From: Gammaproteobacteria bacterium
GTDB taxonomy: Bacteria; Pseudomonadota; Gammaproteobacteria; Xanthomonadales; Xanthomonadaceae
DNA length: 30,426 nucleotides
Direction: 5' to 3'
Assembly: GCA_026398715.1 (NCBI GenBank)
Contig: JAPLSI010000034.1
Coordinates: 1 to 30,426 of the forward strand
Shown here: positions 1 through 7,972 of the stretch, in pieces
How positions within the stretch are numbered: the stretch's first letter is position 1
Layout of the letters: each line of letters starts with the position of its first letter
Notes under the pieces: model-generated
What the model saw: the letters and a program-made list of their open reading frames with translations, nothing else
Databases searched by the model: none
What the model was told of the DNA's origin: nothing
Translations under genes and position numbers: made by a program

Positions 1-1678
1 CGAGGTCGCGACTGGCGCCTGGCTGGTAGGCGAGGTTGGCGATGTCGCCGATGAATTCCGCGTAAGGATTTTCACCGAACACTACGATGGCGACATCGGG
101 TCGCGTCGTAAAGGTTCCATCCGCCGACAGCACGGCATTTCCGCCGGCGGCGGTCGTGGCTTCCCGGATGCCTGCCCAGATGGACTGCGCGTTCGGGAAA
201 TCAGTGGGCTTGTTGCCGGTGCCTTGCCAGCTCAGCGTCCAGCCGCCGGATTGCTTGCCGACATCGTCCGCGCCGTCGCCTGCCACCAGCACGCGCGACT
301 TCGGATTCAACGGAAGCACGCCAGCGTTGTTCTTCAACAGCACCAGCGATTGCCTGACGGCGGCGCGCGCGAGCTTGCGATGCGCGGCGCTGGCCAGCTG
401 GTCGAACTTGCCGCCCAGTGCGCGCTGCGACGGCAGCCCGGCGTCGAACAGGCCCATGCGGAATTTCACGCGCAGGATCCGGGTTACCGCATCATCAAGT
501 CGTGCCATCGGGATTTCGCCGGAGCGAACCTGCGCGACCGTGTTGGTGTAGACGGCGCGCCAGGTGTCGGGCGCCATGAACATGTCGAGGCCGGCGTTGA
601 TGGCGGCCGGGCAGCTGTCGTTGCTGCAGCCGGGCACTTCGCCGTGGCCGTTCCAGTCGCCGACGACGAAACCGTCGAAACCCAGGCGCTGCTTGAGCAC
701 GCCCGTCAGCAGGCTGCCGTTGCCGTGCATCTTCTGGCCGTTCCAACTGGAGAAGGACGCCATGACGGTTTGCGTGCCGGCCTTCAGTGCGGCGATGTGG
801 CCGGCGCCGTGGATGTCGCGCAATTCGGTTTCAGAAACCTGCGTGTCGCCCTTGTCCTTGCCGCCCGACGTGCCGCCGTCGCCAATGAAATGCTTGGAAG
901 AGGCCACGACATGCGTCGCGTCCAGGAAGTCCTTGGCGCCGACCTTGCCTTGCAGGCCTTCGACTACGGCGGTGGCGTAGCGCGACACCAGCTCGGGATT
1001 TTCGGAATAGCCTTCGTAAGTGCGGCCCCAGCGGTCGTCGCGCGGCACGGTGACGGTGGGCGCGAACGTCCATTCGAAACCGGTGGTGCGCAATTCAGCC
1101 GCGGTGGCGATGGCGATGTTGCGCAGCAGTTCCGGGTCGTTGGTCGCGCCCAAGGCGATGTTGTGCGGAAACAGGGTGGCGCCGACCACATTGTTGTGGC
1201 CGTGCACGGCGTCGATGCCCAGCAGCACGGGAATGGCCTTGCCGCCACCGGTGGTGTCCATGGATGCCTGGTAAAGCGCATCGGCCAGGGCCAGCCATTC
1301 GGCGGCGCTGGCGTTGTATTTGGCGCCGGGGTCGGAGTTGCCGCCGGCCAGTACCGAGCCGAGCCGATACTTGCGCACGTCGTCGGGCGTCAGGCTGCCG
1401 AGGTCGCCCTGCACGATCTGTCCGACTTTTTCTTCCACCGTCATCGTGGCGAGCAATGCGGCGATGCGCGCCTCCAGCGCTTCGTCGCGCGCGATGGGCG
1501 AGCTTGCCTGGGGCCAGTGTTCGGGATTGGCGATCGAACTCGCGCCTGCCGGCGCCGGGGTGGACGACGCGACGGCTGCGCCCGACAAGCCGACGGCGAT
1601 CGAGAACGCCAGGGCCACGGGCTTGAGTCGGAGCAACGCTGCGCGCGGTTGCGCGATCGAGGCGAACGGCATTGGCAT
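1..1678 (-). CDS. Exported GH3 beta-glucosidase (3' end outside window)
   Basis: Glycoside hydrolase family 3 enzyme that should release glucose from beta-glucosides or cello-oligosaccharides in the periplasm or outside the cell. The ATG at 1678 is preceded by a good ribosome site (GGGAGG). The N-terminus is a signal peptide of about 40 residues with an Ala/Leu/Val core. The catalytic barrel then starts with TMTVEEKVGQ and GIDAVHGHNN, and the nucleophile Asp lies in FVVGDWNGHG near residue 341, followed by GLDMFMAPDTW. These are hallmarks of the bacterial exo-glucosidase branch of GH3. About 559 residues are visible; such enzymes usually have 800-870, so the C-terminal third lies beyond the left edge. 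The reading frame is open to base 1. It is divergent from glucokinase and shares a LacI-type operator with it. Substrate linkage cannot be read from the sequence. Confidence 0.93.
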   Translation of the reverse strand, partial: MPMPFASIAQPRAALLRLKPVALAFSIAVGLSGAAVASSTPAPAGASSIANPEHWPQASSPIARDEALEARIAALLATMTVEEKVGQIVQGDLGSLTPDDVRKYRLGSVLAGGNSDPGAKYNASAAEWLALADALYQASMDTTGGGKAIPVLLGIDAVHGHNNVVGATLFPHNIALGATNDPELLRNIAIATAAELRTTGFEWTFAPTVTVPRDDRWGRTYEGYSENPELVSRYATAVVEGLQGKVGAKDFLDATHVVASSKHFIGDGGTSGGKDKGDTQVSETELRDIHGAGHIAALKAGTQTVMASFSSWNGQKMHGNGSLLTGVLKQRLGFDGFVVGDWNGHGEVPGCSNDSCPAAINAGLDMFMAPDTWRAVYTNTVAQVRSGEIPMARLDDAVTRILRVKFRMGLFDAGLPSQRALGGKFDQLASAAHRKLARAAVRQSLVLLKNNAGVLPLNPKSRVLVAGDGADDVGKQSGGWTLSWQGTGNKPTDFPNAQSIWAGIREATTAAGGNAVLSADGTFTTRPDVAIVVFGENPYAEFIGDIANLAYQPGASRDL

Positions 1679-1747
1679 GGAACCCTCCCAGGTCCGCAAG
1701 GTCGACGACAGCCCCGCCTCGCGGGGCCGCGTCGCTGTACGGCCGGA

Positions 1748-1777
1748 TTATTACGCCCATGTTGACAGCGTTGTCAA
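1748..1777 (-). promoter_or_regulatory. Likely promoter of the beta-glucosidase gene
   Basis: On the minus strand a perfect TTGACA (1777-1772) is followed after 18 bases by TAATAA (1753-1748). This is a near-consensus housekeeping promoter, with transcription expected to start near 1741, about 60 bases before the ATG. The -35 hexamer is one arm of the operator palindrome, so a bound repressor would directly block RNA polymerase. Confidence 0.6.
1762..1777. promoter_or_regulatory. LacI-family operator, site 1 (glucosidase/glucokinase)
   Basis: TTGACAGCGTTGTCAA is a 16-base imperfect palindrome with the central CG typical of LacI-family sites. It lies in the divergent region between the GH3 gene and glucokinase. 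Close copies occur at 4159-4172 and 4251-4264, in front of the sugar carrier and the LacI-family gene. It is probably bound by the regulator encoded at 4318-5334. Confidence 0.75.
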
Positions 1778-1819
1778 TTGTCGGGCCTACTTTGCCTCCG
1801 GCGAATCTGGCGCGGCCCA

Positions 1820-2761
1820 ATGAATGCATCGCTTGCCCTGGTCGCCGACATCGGCGGCACCAATGCTCGGTTCGCGCTGGCGGATGTCAGCCTGCCCGCG
1901 CCCTTGCTGTCGGACACCATCCGCCAGTTGTTGGTGACGGACTTTCCGTCGCTGGTGCATGCGGCGCAGCACTACCTCGAGGCGATGGGCAACCTCGCAG
2001 GCCAGCCACGCACCGGCGTGTTCGCCGTGGCTGGTCGCGTCGATGGCGACGAAGCCCGCATCACCAATCACCCGTGGCTGATTTCGGCCCGCGCAACGGC
2101 CCAGGCCCTGGGCTTCCACCATTTCCATCTGGTGAACGACTTCACCGCGCAGGCCATGGCGGTGCAGTTGCTGACCGACGATGACCTGGCGGTGATCGGC
2201 CCGGGCACGGGCCTGGGCGTAAGCGGACTGTTGGTGCGCGACGGGATTGCGACGGCGCTGGAAACCGAAGGCGGACATGTCAGCTTCGCGCCCTCCAACC
2301 CCGAGGAACTGGAGATCCTGCGCGAGTTGTCGCAGGACTTCGGTCGCGTTTCCGACGAGCGACTGCTCAGCGGCGGCGGCCTGGTCAACATCCACCGGGC
2401 GCTGTCGCGATTGGCAGGCGCCAACGTGCCGACCGCGCTGCGGCCGCAGGACATCACCGAACGCGCGCGACAGGGCGACGCCGGTTGCGCGCGGGCAGTG
2501 GAAGTCTTCTGCGCAGTGTTCGGGGCGATCGCCGGCGACCTGGTGCTGACCCTGGGCGCCTGGGACGGCGTCTACCTGACCGGCGGGCTGGTTCCGAAAC
2601 TGCTGCCCGAATTGCAGTCGGGAATCTTTCGCGAACGATTCGAGGCCAAGGGGCGCTTTGCGGCCTCGATGGCAGGCGTGCCGACGCTGGCGGTCATCCA
2701 CCCCCAGGCCGGCTTGCTCGGCGCCGCAGCGCACGCGCGCAACATCATCGTGCCGGTGTAG
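1820..2761 (+). CDS. glk: Glucokinase
   Basis: ATP-dependent cytoplasmic glucokinase (Glk family of proteobacteria), 313 residues, which is normal for the family. It converts glucose to glucose-6-phosphate. The N-terminal phosphate-binding motif ADIGGTNARFAL, the LVNDFTAQA segment carrying the catalytic Asp, the glycine-rich GPGTGLGVSGLL loop and the sugar-contact EGGHVSFAP are all present. I chose the ATG at 1820 because the protein then begins a few residues before the ATP motif; an in-frame TTG at 1778 would sit inside the operator. The ribosome site is weak. It is divergent from the GH3 gene and converges on the sugar carrier with only 16 bases between the stops. In context it traps glucose released by the glucosidase and imported by the carrier. 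Confidence 0.93.
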   Translation: MNASLALVADIGGTNARFALADVSLPAPLLSDTIRQLLVTDFPSLVHAAQHYLEAMGNLAGQPRTGVFAVAGRVDGDEARITNHPWLISARATAQALGFHHFHLVNDFTAQAMAVQLLTDDDLAVIGPGTGLGVSGLLVRDGIATALETEGGHVSFAPSNPEELEILRELSQDFGRVSDERLLSGGGLVNIHRALSRLAGANVPTALRPQDITERARQGDAGCARAVEVFCAVFGAIAGDLVLTLGAWDGVYLTGGLVPKLLPELQSGIFRERFEAKGRFAASMAGVPTLAVIHPQAGLLGAAAHARNIIVPV

Positions 2762-2777
2762 CCCCGCTCGAAACGAA

Positions 2778-4082
2778 TCAAGCGGCGTGCGAGTGATACA
2801 GGCGGATGTGCTTGAGACCGAAATACATGATGAAGCCATAGCAGGCCAGCGGCACGTAGAACGACGGCTGGATGCCGATGCGGTCGGCGAAGAAGCCCTG
2901 CACGAACGGAATGATGGCGCCGCCGACGATGGCCATGCACAGGATGCCCGAGCCGTGGCCGGTCAGCCTGCCGACGCGATGCAGTGCCATGCTGAAGATG
3001 GTCGGGAACATGATCGAATTGAACAGGCCCACCGCCAGGATCGACCACATCGCCACCGGGCCGCCGCTGAGGATGCTGGTCAGGATCAGCGCCATGGCCG
3101 CCGCCGCATTGAAGCCGAGCACCTTGCCCGGGCTGACATAGCGCATCACCGCAAAGCCGATGAAACGGCCCACCATCGCCAGGCCCCAGTAATAGCTGAC
3201 GTACTTGGCTGCGGTGGCGGCCGGCAGGCCGGCGATGTTGCTTTCGCCCATGTAGTTGATAAGGAAGCTGCCGATGCTCACTTCCGCGCCCACGTACAGG
3301 AAGATCGCGATAGCGCCCAGGATCAGGTTGCGATGGTCGAAGACGGATCGCTTCGAATCGCCGCTGCCGGCGGTGGCCGAGTCGTCCTCGTGGGTGATCT
3401 GCGGCAGGCGCGCCATCGCGAAGAACACCGCAAGCAAGGTCAGCATGCCGGCAAGGATCAGGTAGGGCACCTGCACGGAGGCCGCTTCGGCGGCGCGACG
3501 GGCCGCTTCGTCCGCCGCGCTGAGCGCGCCGGTGCCGGTGGCGACCATCGCGGTGCCCGACAGGATGAGGATGCCGCCGAACAACGGACCCACCGTCGTG
3601 CCCAGTGAATTGAAGGCCTGGGTCAGCGTGAGGCGGCTGGAGGCGATCTGCGGATTGCCGAGCACGGTCACGTAGGGATTGGCCGCCACCTGCAGGATGG
3701 TGATGCCCGATGCAAGCACGAAGAACGCGAACAGGAACAGGCCGTAGCCGCTTTCGGCGGCTGGATAGAACAATGCGCAACCCGAGGCTGCGACCAGCAG
3801 GCCGGTGACCGCGCCCTTCTGGTAGCCGATGCGCTTGATCAGCGAGCCGGCCGGAATGGAGACGATGAAGTAGGCGCCGAAGAAGCAGAACTGCACCAGC
3901 ATCGCCTGCACGTAGTTGAGTGTGTACACCGCCTTGAGGTGCGGGATGAGCACGTCGTTGAGCGACGTGAGCAAACCCCACATGAAGAACAGGATGGTGA
4001 CGATGACGAGCGATCGGGTGTGGTTGCCGTAGTCGGCATCCGGCTGGCTGCTGCTGGTGGCGCTGGTAGGTATGGACGTCAT
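2778..4082 (-). CDS. MFS sugar transporter, FucP/GluP type
   Basis: Inner-membrane major-facilitator symporter of the fucose/glucose-galactose branch, 434 residues with about 12 hydrophobic segments. Family features include FFMWGLLTSLNDVLIPHLK in the first helix, the IPAGSLIKRIGYQKG loop and QVAANPYVTVLG in mid-protein. The ATG at 4082 is chosen because AGGGAG stands seven bases before it; in-frame ATGs at 4088 and 4136 have poorer spacing. The neighbouring beta-glucosidase and glucokinase argue that it imports glucose or a related hexose with protons, but the exact sugar is an inference. A LacI-type operator lies 77 bases upstream. Its stop faces the glucokinase stop. Confidence 0.9.
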   Translation of the reverse strand: MTSIPTSATSSSQPDADYGNHTRSLVIVTILFFMWGLLTSLNDVLIPHLKAVYTLNYVQAMLVQFCFFGAYFIVSIPAGSLIKRIGYQKGAVTGLLVAASGCALFYPAAESGYGLFLFAFFVLASGITILQVAANPYVTVLGNPQIASSRLTLTQAFNSLGTTVGPLFGGILILSGTAMVATGTGALSAADEAARRAAEAASVQVPYLILAGMLTLLAVFFAMARLPQITHEDDSATAGSGDSKRSVFDHRNLILGAIAIFLYVGAEVSIGSFLINYMGESNIAGLPAATAAKYVSYYWGLAMVGRFIGFAVMRYVSPGKVLGFNAAAAMALILTSILSGGPVAMWSILAVGLFNSIMFPTIFSMALHRVGRLTGHGSGILCMAIVGGAIIPFVQGFFADRIGIQPSFYVPLACYGFIMYFGLKHIRLYHSHAA

Positions 4083-4158
4083 GCGCATTCTCCCTGATGC
4101 AAGCCAAGCTGGAACCCGTGCCAGCGGCGAGGGCATTCTGGAACAAAACCACGCCGAG

Positions 4159-4172
4159 TGATAGCGCTGTCA
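4159..4172. promoter_or_regulatory. LacI-family operator, site 2 (sugar carrier)
   Basis: TGATAGCGCTGTCA matches site 1 except for C to T at the fourth base and T to C just right of the centre. On the minus strand it overlaps a possible promoter (TTGCGG, 17 bases, CTATCA) that would drive the sugar carrier. It lies in the divergent region between that gene and the LacI-family gene. Confidence 0.7.
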
Positions 4173-4231
4173 TTTTCACGCCCGCAATGCCGCAGCGCAG
4201 CAATCCCCCCTGCCCGGTCGGGCCTGCGCGC

Positions 4232-4264
4232 TATACTCTTCACACCGCAGTGACAGCGTTGTCG
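4232..4264 (+). promoter_or_regulatory. LacI-gene -10 element and operator, site 3
   Basis: TATACT at 4232-4237 is a near-consensus -10 box. TGACAGCGTTGTCG at 4251-4264 would lie just after the transcription start and 53 bases before the regulator's ATG. It matches site 1 except for the last base. The arrangement fits autorepression. No clear -35 box is seen. Confidence 0.6.
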
Positions 4265-4317
4265 GCGCCAGGAGCGCGCCGGCGCTTGCCATGCCAGAGC
4301 CGTGCCAGGGAGTGCCA

Positions 4318-5334
4318 ATGGCGTCGAGAGTAAGAATCGAGGATGTCGCCGCGGCGTCGGGCGTGTCCATGAAGACCGTGTCGCGGGTGCTTAACCGCGA
4401 ACCCAACGTTCGCGAGGACACCCGCGCCCGGGTCCAGAAGGCGGTGGACAAGCTCAAGTACATCCCCCATTTCTCGGCGCGTAGTCTTGCCGGCAACAAG
4501 TCCTACCTGATCGCGCTGATCTACAACAATCCGTCAGCCAACTACCTGATGGAAGTGATGGGCGGCGTGTTGGCCGCCTGCGACGCCGAGCAGTACGGCA
4601 TGCTGCTGTGCCCGCTGGACCCCGAGGGCCCGAAGTTGATTTCGGCCATCGAAACGCTGGTCGCGCGCTCCCAGCCCGACGGCCTGATCCTTACGCCGCC
4701 CATTACCGACGCCCCCGGGCTGCTCAAGCGGCTGGCCGAACTCGACATCCCCTATGCCAGCGTGTCGCCCAAGGTGCACAAGAAGTGCATCGGCGTGGCC
4801 ATGGATGAAACCCAGGCGGCTTACGACATGGTGGCGCACCTGGTGTCGCTGGGCCATCGCCGCATCGCCCACATCATCGGCCACCCCTCGCACGGCGCCA
4901 GCGGATGGCGCCTGACCGGCTACCAGCAGGGGCTCGAGCGCGCCGGCCTGAAGCTCGATCCGTCGCTGGTGGTGCAAGGTGAGTTCTCGTTCGACTCCGG
5001 CGTGCGCGCCGCGCAGAAACTTTTCGCGCTGAAGAAGCGACCCACCGCCGTGTTCGCGGCCAACGACGACATGGCGGCAGGCGTTATCCACGCTGCGCTG
5101 GAGCAGGGGCTGCGGGTTCCGCAGGATGTGTCGGTGTGCGGCTTCGACGACACGCCCATGTCCGGCCAGATCTTCCCGGCCCTGACCACCGTGCACCAGC
5201 CCACGCACGAGATGGGGCGCCTGGTGACGCTGGAACTGCTTGCGTCCATCCAGCGACCGGGGTCGGGACGAATGTTGCACGTGCCCTACACCTTGCAGGT
5301 GCGCAAATCGACCGGAACGGCCCCGCGCAACTAA
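4318..5334 (+). CDS. LacI-family transcriptional regulator of the glucoside locus
   Basis: DNA-binding regulator of 338 residues, normal LacI length. The N-terminal helix-turn-helix and hinge read VRIEDVAAASGVSMKTVSRV, followed by a periplasmic-binding-protein-like sensor domain with FAANDDMAAGV and VCGFDDTPMSG, both typical of the family. The ATG at 4318 has AGGGAG five bases upstream; an earlier ATG at 4291 lacks one. Three matching palindromes stand before the flanking genes, including its own, so it is probably an autoregulated local repressor of the glucosidase, glucokinase and sugar carrier. The inducer is unknown; glucose, cellobiose or another beta-glucoside is a reasonable guess. The regulator is well supported, the regulon is an inference. 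Confidence 0.93.
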   Translation: MASRVRIEDVAAASGVSMKTVSRVLNREPNVREDTRARVQKAVDKLKYIPHFSARSLAGNKSYLIALIYNNPSANYLMEVMGGVLAACDAEQYGMLLCPLDPEGPKLISAIETLVARSQPDGLILTPPITDAPGLLKRLAELDIPYASVSPKVHKKCIGVAMDETQAAYDMVAHLVSLGHRRIAHIIGHPSHGASGWRLTGYQQGLERAGLKLDPSLVVQGEFSFDSGVRAAQKLFALKKRPTAVFAANDDMAAGVIHAALEQGLRVPQDVSVCGFDDTPMSGQIFPALTTVHQPTHEMGRLVTLELLASIQRPGSGRMLHVPYTLQVRKSTGTAPRN

Positions 5335-5360
5335 AGGTCTGCAGAAACGCCAGTCGCGGG

Positions 5361-5948
5361 TTATGGAACGACAGTCCAGCCGTCGTTCAGCTTGCGCAGG
5401 GTGGCGGTAGCCTCGACGGGTTCGTCCATTCCCTGCAACGTGGCGAACGCCGGATTCCGCGCCCAGGCCGGCACCTTGCCTATCCGCCAGGTGTAGAACA
5501 CGCGCGATAACTGCGCATCGGTGCCGCGGGTCGGCTCGGTCCATTGCACGACGTCGTCAACCACCTTGGTGCCCACGCAAAAGCCATTGCGCGGGTGCCA
5601 GGCTTCCGCGCTCCTGCCCGCATCGGTCAGGTCTATCACCATGGCCTGGCGACTAAGCAGCCCGTTGGCATTGGCAGGCAGGCGCTTGCTCGTCAGCGTC
5701 ACCAGGCCCGCTTGCGCGAGCGCGCCAAGGATGGCATTGCCGTTCCGTTCGGAAGAGTCGAAATCCACTTGCAGCGGGAAGCGACGGTTGTCGATGTCGG
5801 TTGGCGTCCAGCACGCGTCCTGTCTCCCGAACGATGCTTCCAGGGCTGCTTCCGCCCGACCTTTGGTCAGGCCATCCCCGCAGCCGCTTGCAAGCACCAG
5901 CAACATTCCCGGCAACAGGCAGCGAACTAAACGGGTGCCTGCATGCAT
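5361..5948 (-). CDS. Lipoprotein of unknown function
   Basis: A predicted lipoprotein of about 195 residues. The signal region ends in the lipobox LASGC, which makes Cys23 the lipid-bearing residue when the ATG at 5948 is used; an upstream in-frame ATG at 6002 would add 18 residues before the hydrophobic core and is less likely. Residue +2 is Gly, so outer-membrane sorting by Lol is expected. The mature part is polar, has further Cys residues (in DACWTP and GFCVGT), and shows alternating segments such as VFYTWRIGKVPAWA and ATATLRKLNDGWTV that suggest a small beta-rich fold. I do not recognise a family. It lies downstream of and convergent with the LacI-family gene, and is divergent from the LuxR-type gene. 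Neither start has a strong ribosome site. Confidence 0.72.
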   Translation of the reverse strand: MHAGTRLVRCLLPGMLLVLASGCGDGLTKGRAEAALEASFGRQDACWTPTDIDNRRFPLQVDFDSSERNGNAILGALAQAGLVTLTSKRLPANANGLLSRQAMVIDLTDAGRSAEAWHPRNGFCVGTKVVDDVVQWTEPTRGTDAQLSRVFYTWRIGKVPAWARNPAFATLQGMDEPVEATATLRKLNDGWTVVP

Positions 5949-6094
5949 CGGAGGATTCCATTCGGGCCAGCGCGGCAGGCTAGTGGGTCGGATGGCGAGC
6001 ATGCAATCCGTACAAGCACCCGAGTAGATTTACGTAAGCCTCCGACGCAACTCGTGCAGTGCGTCGCATTTGGAAAATCCTTGGGTTCAGGTTG

Positions 6095-6940
6095 ATGTGT
6101 CAGCATTGCTTTTCGTCCTGCTTGATTGGAAATTTTTTGCGCGTGCCTGAGTTTCGTTGTTCGTCGGAAGCCGATCTCCGGCAGCATGCACAAGACTTCA
6201 CAAAGAGCATGGGCTTTGCCTCGTACGGACTTGTCGCAGAATTGCGACCGACCGAGTCGGCCAACACCGATCCCTTGCTGTTCGTCGGCAATGCCGTCCC
6301 TGAATGGGAGGCGGCGATCCGCACGTCGCTTGTTTCCGGCCGGCCGCACAACCTCGTGCGCCACGCCACGTTGCAGCTGCCGCCGGTAGGCTGGAGCAGT
6401 ACCGGGCAGTTGTCCGGCCACACCATCGTTGACGAACTGGCCCTGGACCACGTGCGCCGCATGCGCGACTGGCCGGTGCACGCGGGCGCCTTGTGCACGG
6501 TGTTCGCACCCGAGCTCAGTTGGGGCGCGATGGCGTTCTTCTCGACGCGGGCCATGTCGGTGGCCGAGCTCAATCGCGCGCTTCCATACTGTTCGCTGTA
6601 CGCGCTGAACTTCTGCTTCTGGTACCTGCAGATCGTGCATCGTCGCCAGCAGGTGCGCCGTCCGCTGTTGTCGCGACGCGAGACCCAGTGCCTGGGGCAG
6701 GCCGCGCAAGGCCGCACCTCGGCCGAGATCGGCGTAAACCTCGTTATCAGCGCGCGCACCGTGGAAGGCTACATCGCCAGCGCCTGCGCCAAGCTCAACT
6801 GCCGCGGGCGCCAGGCGGCGATTGCGCGCGCGCATGAACTCAACCTGCTCAGCGCCTGGAGCGAACTGCGCTCGGGCTTCGAGCGCCAGCGCGACGACGC
6901 ATCGCGTGCGCAGGCGCCAGGCGGCAACCTTCCCCCCTGA
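6095..6940 (+). CDS. LuxR-family regulator (LuxR solo)
   Basis: Transcription factor with an N-terminal autoinducer-binding-like domain (about residues 25-165) and a C-terminal LuxR helix-turn-helix from about residue 192, seen in LSRRETQCLGQAAQGRTSAE and SARTVEGYIASACAKL. The sensor domain keeps two Trp that align with TraR Trp57 and Trp85 (in PEWEAA and VGWSS), but the DP pair that contacts the acyl-homoserine lactone is Asn-Leu (GRPHNLVRHA). No luxI-type synthase is in the window. The start is uncertain: the GTG at 6059, this ATG and the GTG at 6143 are all in frame, and the first 100 bases are AT-richer than the rest (about 48% G+C in 6061-6120). The catalase-like gene follows 27 bases downstream on the same strand, so the two probably share a transcript. 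Confidence 0.82.
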   Translation: MCQHCFSSCLIGNFLRVPEFRCSSEADLRQHAQDFTKSMGFASYGLVAELRPTESANTDPLLFVGNAVPEWEAAIRTSLVSGRPHNLVRHATLQLPPVGWSSTGQLSGHTIVDELALDHVRRMRDWPVHAGALCTVFAPELSWGAMAFFSTRAMSVAELNRALPYCSLYALNFCFWYLQIVHRRQQVRRPLLSRRETQCLGQAAQGRTSAEIGVNLVISARTVEGYIASACAKLNCRGRQAAIARAHELNLLSAWSELRSGFERQRDDASRAQAPGGNLPP

Positions 6941-6967
6941 TGCGCGGCGGGTTACTCTGGCTGGCAG

Positions 6968-7972
6968 ATGACCAAGCCCCCCGCCAGCAAGCTGCACCCC
7001 CTGGAAACGCGCGAGCCGCGTGAAGCCGCGCATGTCGCCGAGATGATCGACATCCTGCGGCGCAAGATGGAAAGCGACTACGGCGTCGGCCATACCCGCC
7101 GCGACGCGCATCCCAAGTCCACCGGCGTGTTGCGTGGCAGGTTCGTGGTGGAGCCCGACCTGCCGATCGAGTTGCAGGTTGGCTTGTTCGCGACGCCGCA
7201 TACCTACGATTGCTGGGTGCGCATGTCCAACTCCAGCGGCAAGCCGCAGTCGGACGCGATTCCCGATGCGCGCGGCATCGGCATCAAGTTGCTGGACCAT
7301 CGCAGCCGCGCCGAACACGGCGAGACGACCCTGGGCCAGGATTTCGTGCTGCTCGATTCGCCGGTGATGCCGCTGGGCACCGTGGCGATGTTTCGCGACG
7401 CGGTGTACTACACGATCGAAAGCACGCCGGTGCTGTTGGCGGCGAAGTTCGCCATCACCGGCCACGCCGGCGCCTTGATCGGCCTGCTCGGCTTGCGCAA
7501 CACGCCCAGCTCGCCGCTGGACGTGCGTTACTGGAGCACTACGCCCTACCGCTTCGGCGAGGACCACGTGGTGAAGTACTCGCTCATCCCTACCTCGGTG
7601 TACACCAGCCCCAAGCCGCACAACCCAGGCGACGATTACCTGGGCGAGGCCATGCAGGTGCACCTGGACGGCCACGATGCGAGTTTCGATTTTTGCGTGC
7701 AGCTGCGTCGCGGCGGCATGCCGGTGGAGGATGCGTCGGTGCGTTGGGACGAGCGCCAGTCACCGTTCCGCAAGGTGGCCACGCTGTATATCCCGCGACA
7801 GGTCTTCCGCACCGCCAAGCGCCAGCTGATGGGCGAGGAGCTCGCCTTCTCGCCCGGCCATGCCTTGCCCGCGCACGCGCCGCTGGGCGGCCTGAATCGC
7901 GCGCGCATCAAGATCTACGATGCGTTGTCGAAATTCCGGCACAAGCGCGACAAGCGCCACGTGGTGGACTAG
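6968..7972 (+). CDS. Catalase-family heme protein (short, catalase-like)
   Basis: A 334-residue protein of the small catalase-related group; true catalases have about 480 or more residues. Preserved features are the distal-His segment HPKSTGVLRGRF (His48), the VRMSNSSG and DARGIGIKLLD strands of the beta-barrel, and a C-terminal RARIKIYDALSKFR in which Tyr317 is the probable axial heme ligand. Where catalases carry the distal Asn before PVFF, this protein shows LLDSPVM, so Asp may replace it. Family members act on hydrogen peroxide or on organic and lipid hydroperoxides; which applies here cannot be told. No signal peptide is seen, so it should be cytoplasmic. It follows the LuxR-type gene closely, and its stop overlaps the convergent JmjC gene by four bases. 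The ribosome site is weak. Confidence 0.85.
   Translation: MTKPPASKLHPLETREPREAAHVAEMIDILRRKMESDYGVGHTRRDAHPKSTGVLRGRFVVEPDLPIELQVGLFATPHTYDCWVRMSNSSGKPQSDAIPDARGIGIKLLDHRSRAEHGETTLGQDFVLLDSPVMPLGTVAMFRDAVYYTIESTPVLLAAKFAITGHAGALIGLLGLRNTPSSPLDVRYWSTTPYRFGEDHVVKYSLIPTSVYTSPKPHNPGDDYLGEAMQVHLDGHDASFDFCVQLRRGGMPVEDASVRWDERQSPFRKVATLYIPRQVFRTAKRQLMGEELAFSPGHALPAHAPLGGLNRARIKIYDALSKFRHKRDKRHVVD

Noticed and set aside
224..1765. 513-codon plus-strand open frame opposite the GH3 gene
   Set aside because: It is antisense to a well-conserved enzyme, has Arg/Ala/Gly-rich low-information translation and no recognisable domain; such frames are a by-product of high G+C at third codon positions.
6044..6065. 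Possible lux-box (GACGCA/TGCGTC inverted repeat) before the LuxR-type gene
   Set aside because: The arms are only six bases with a ten-base gap, and they do not resemble known lux-box arms; the region may also be coding if the GTG at 6059 is the start.
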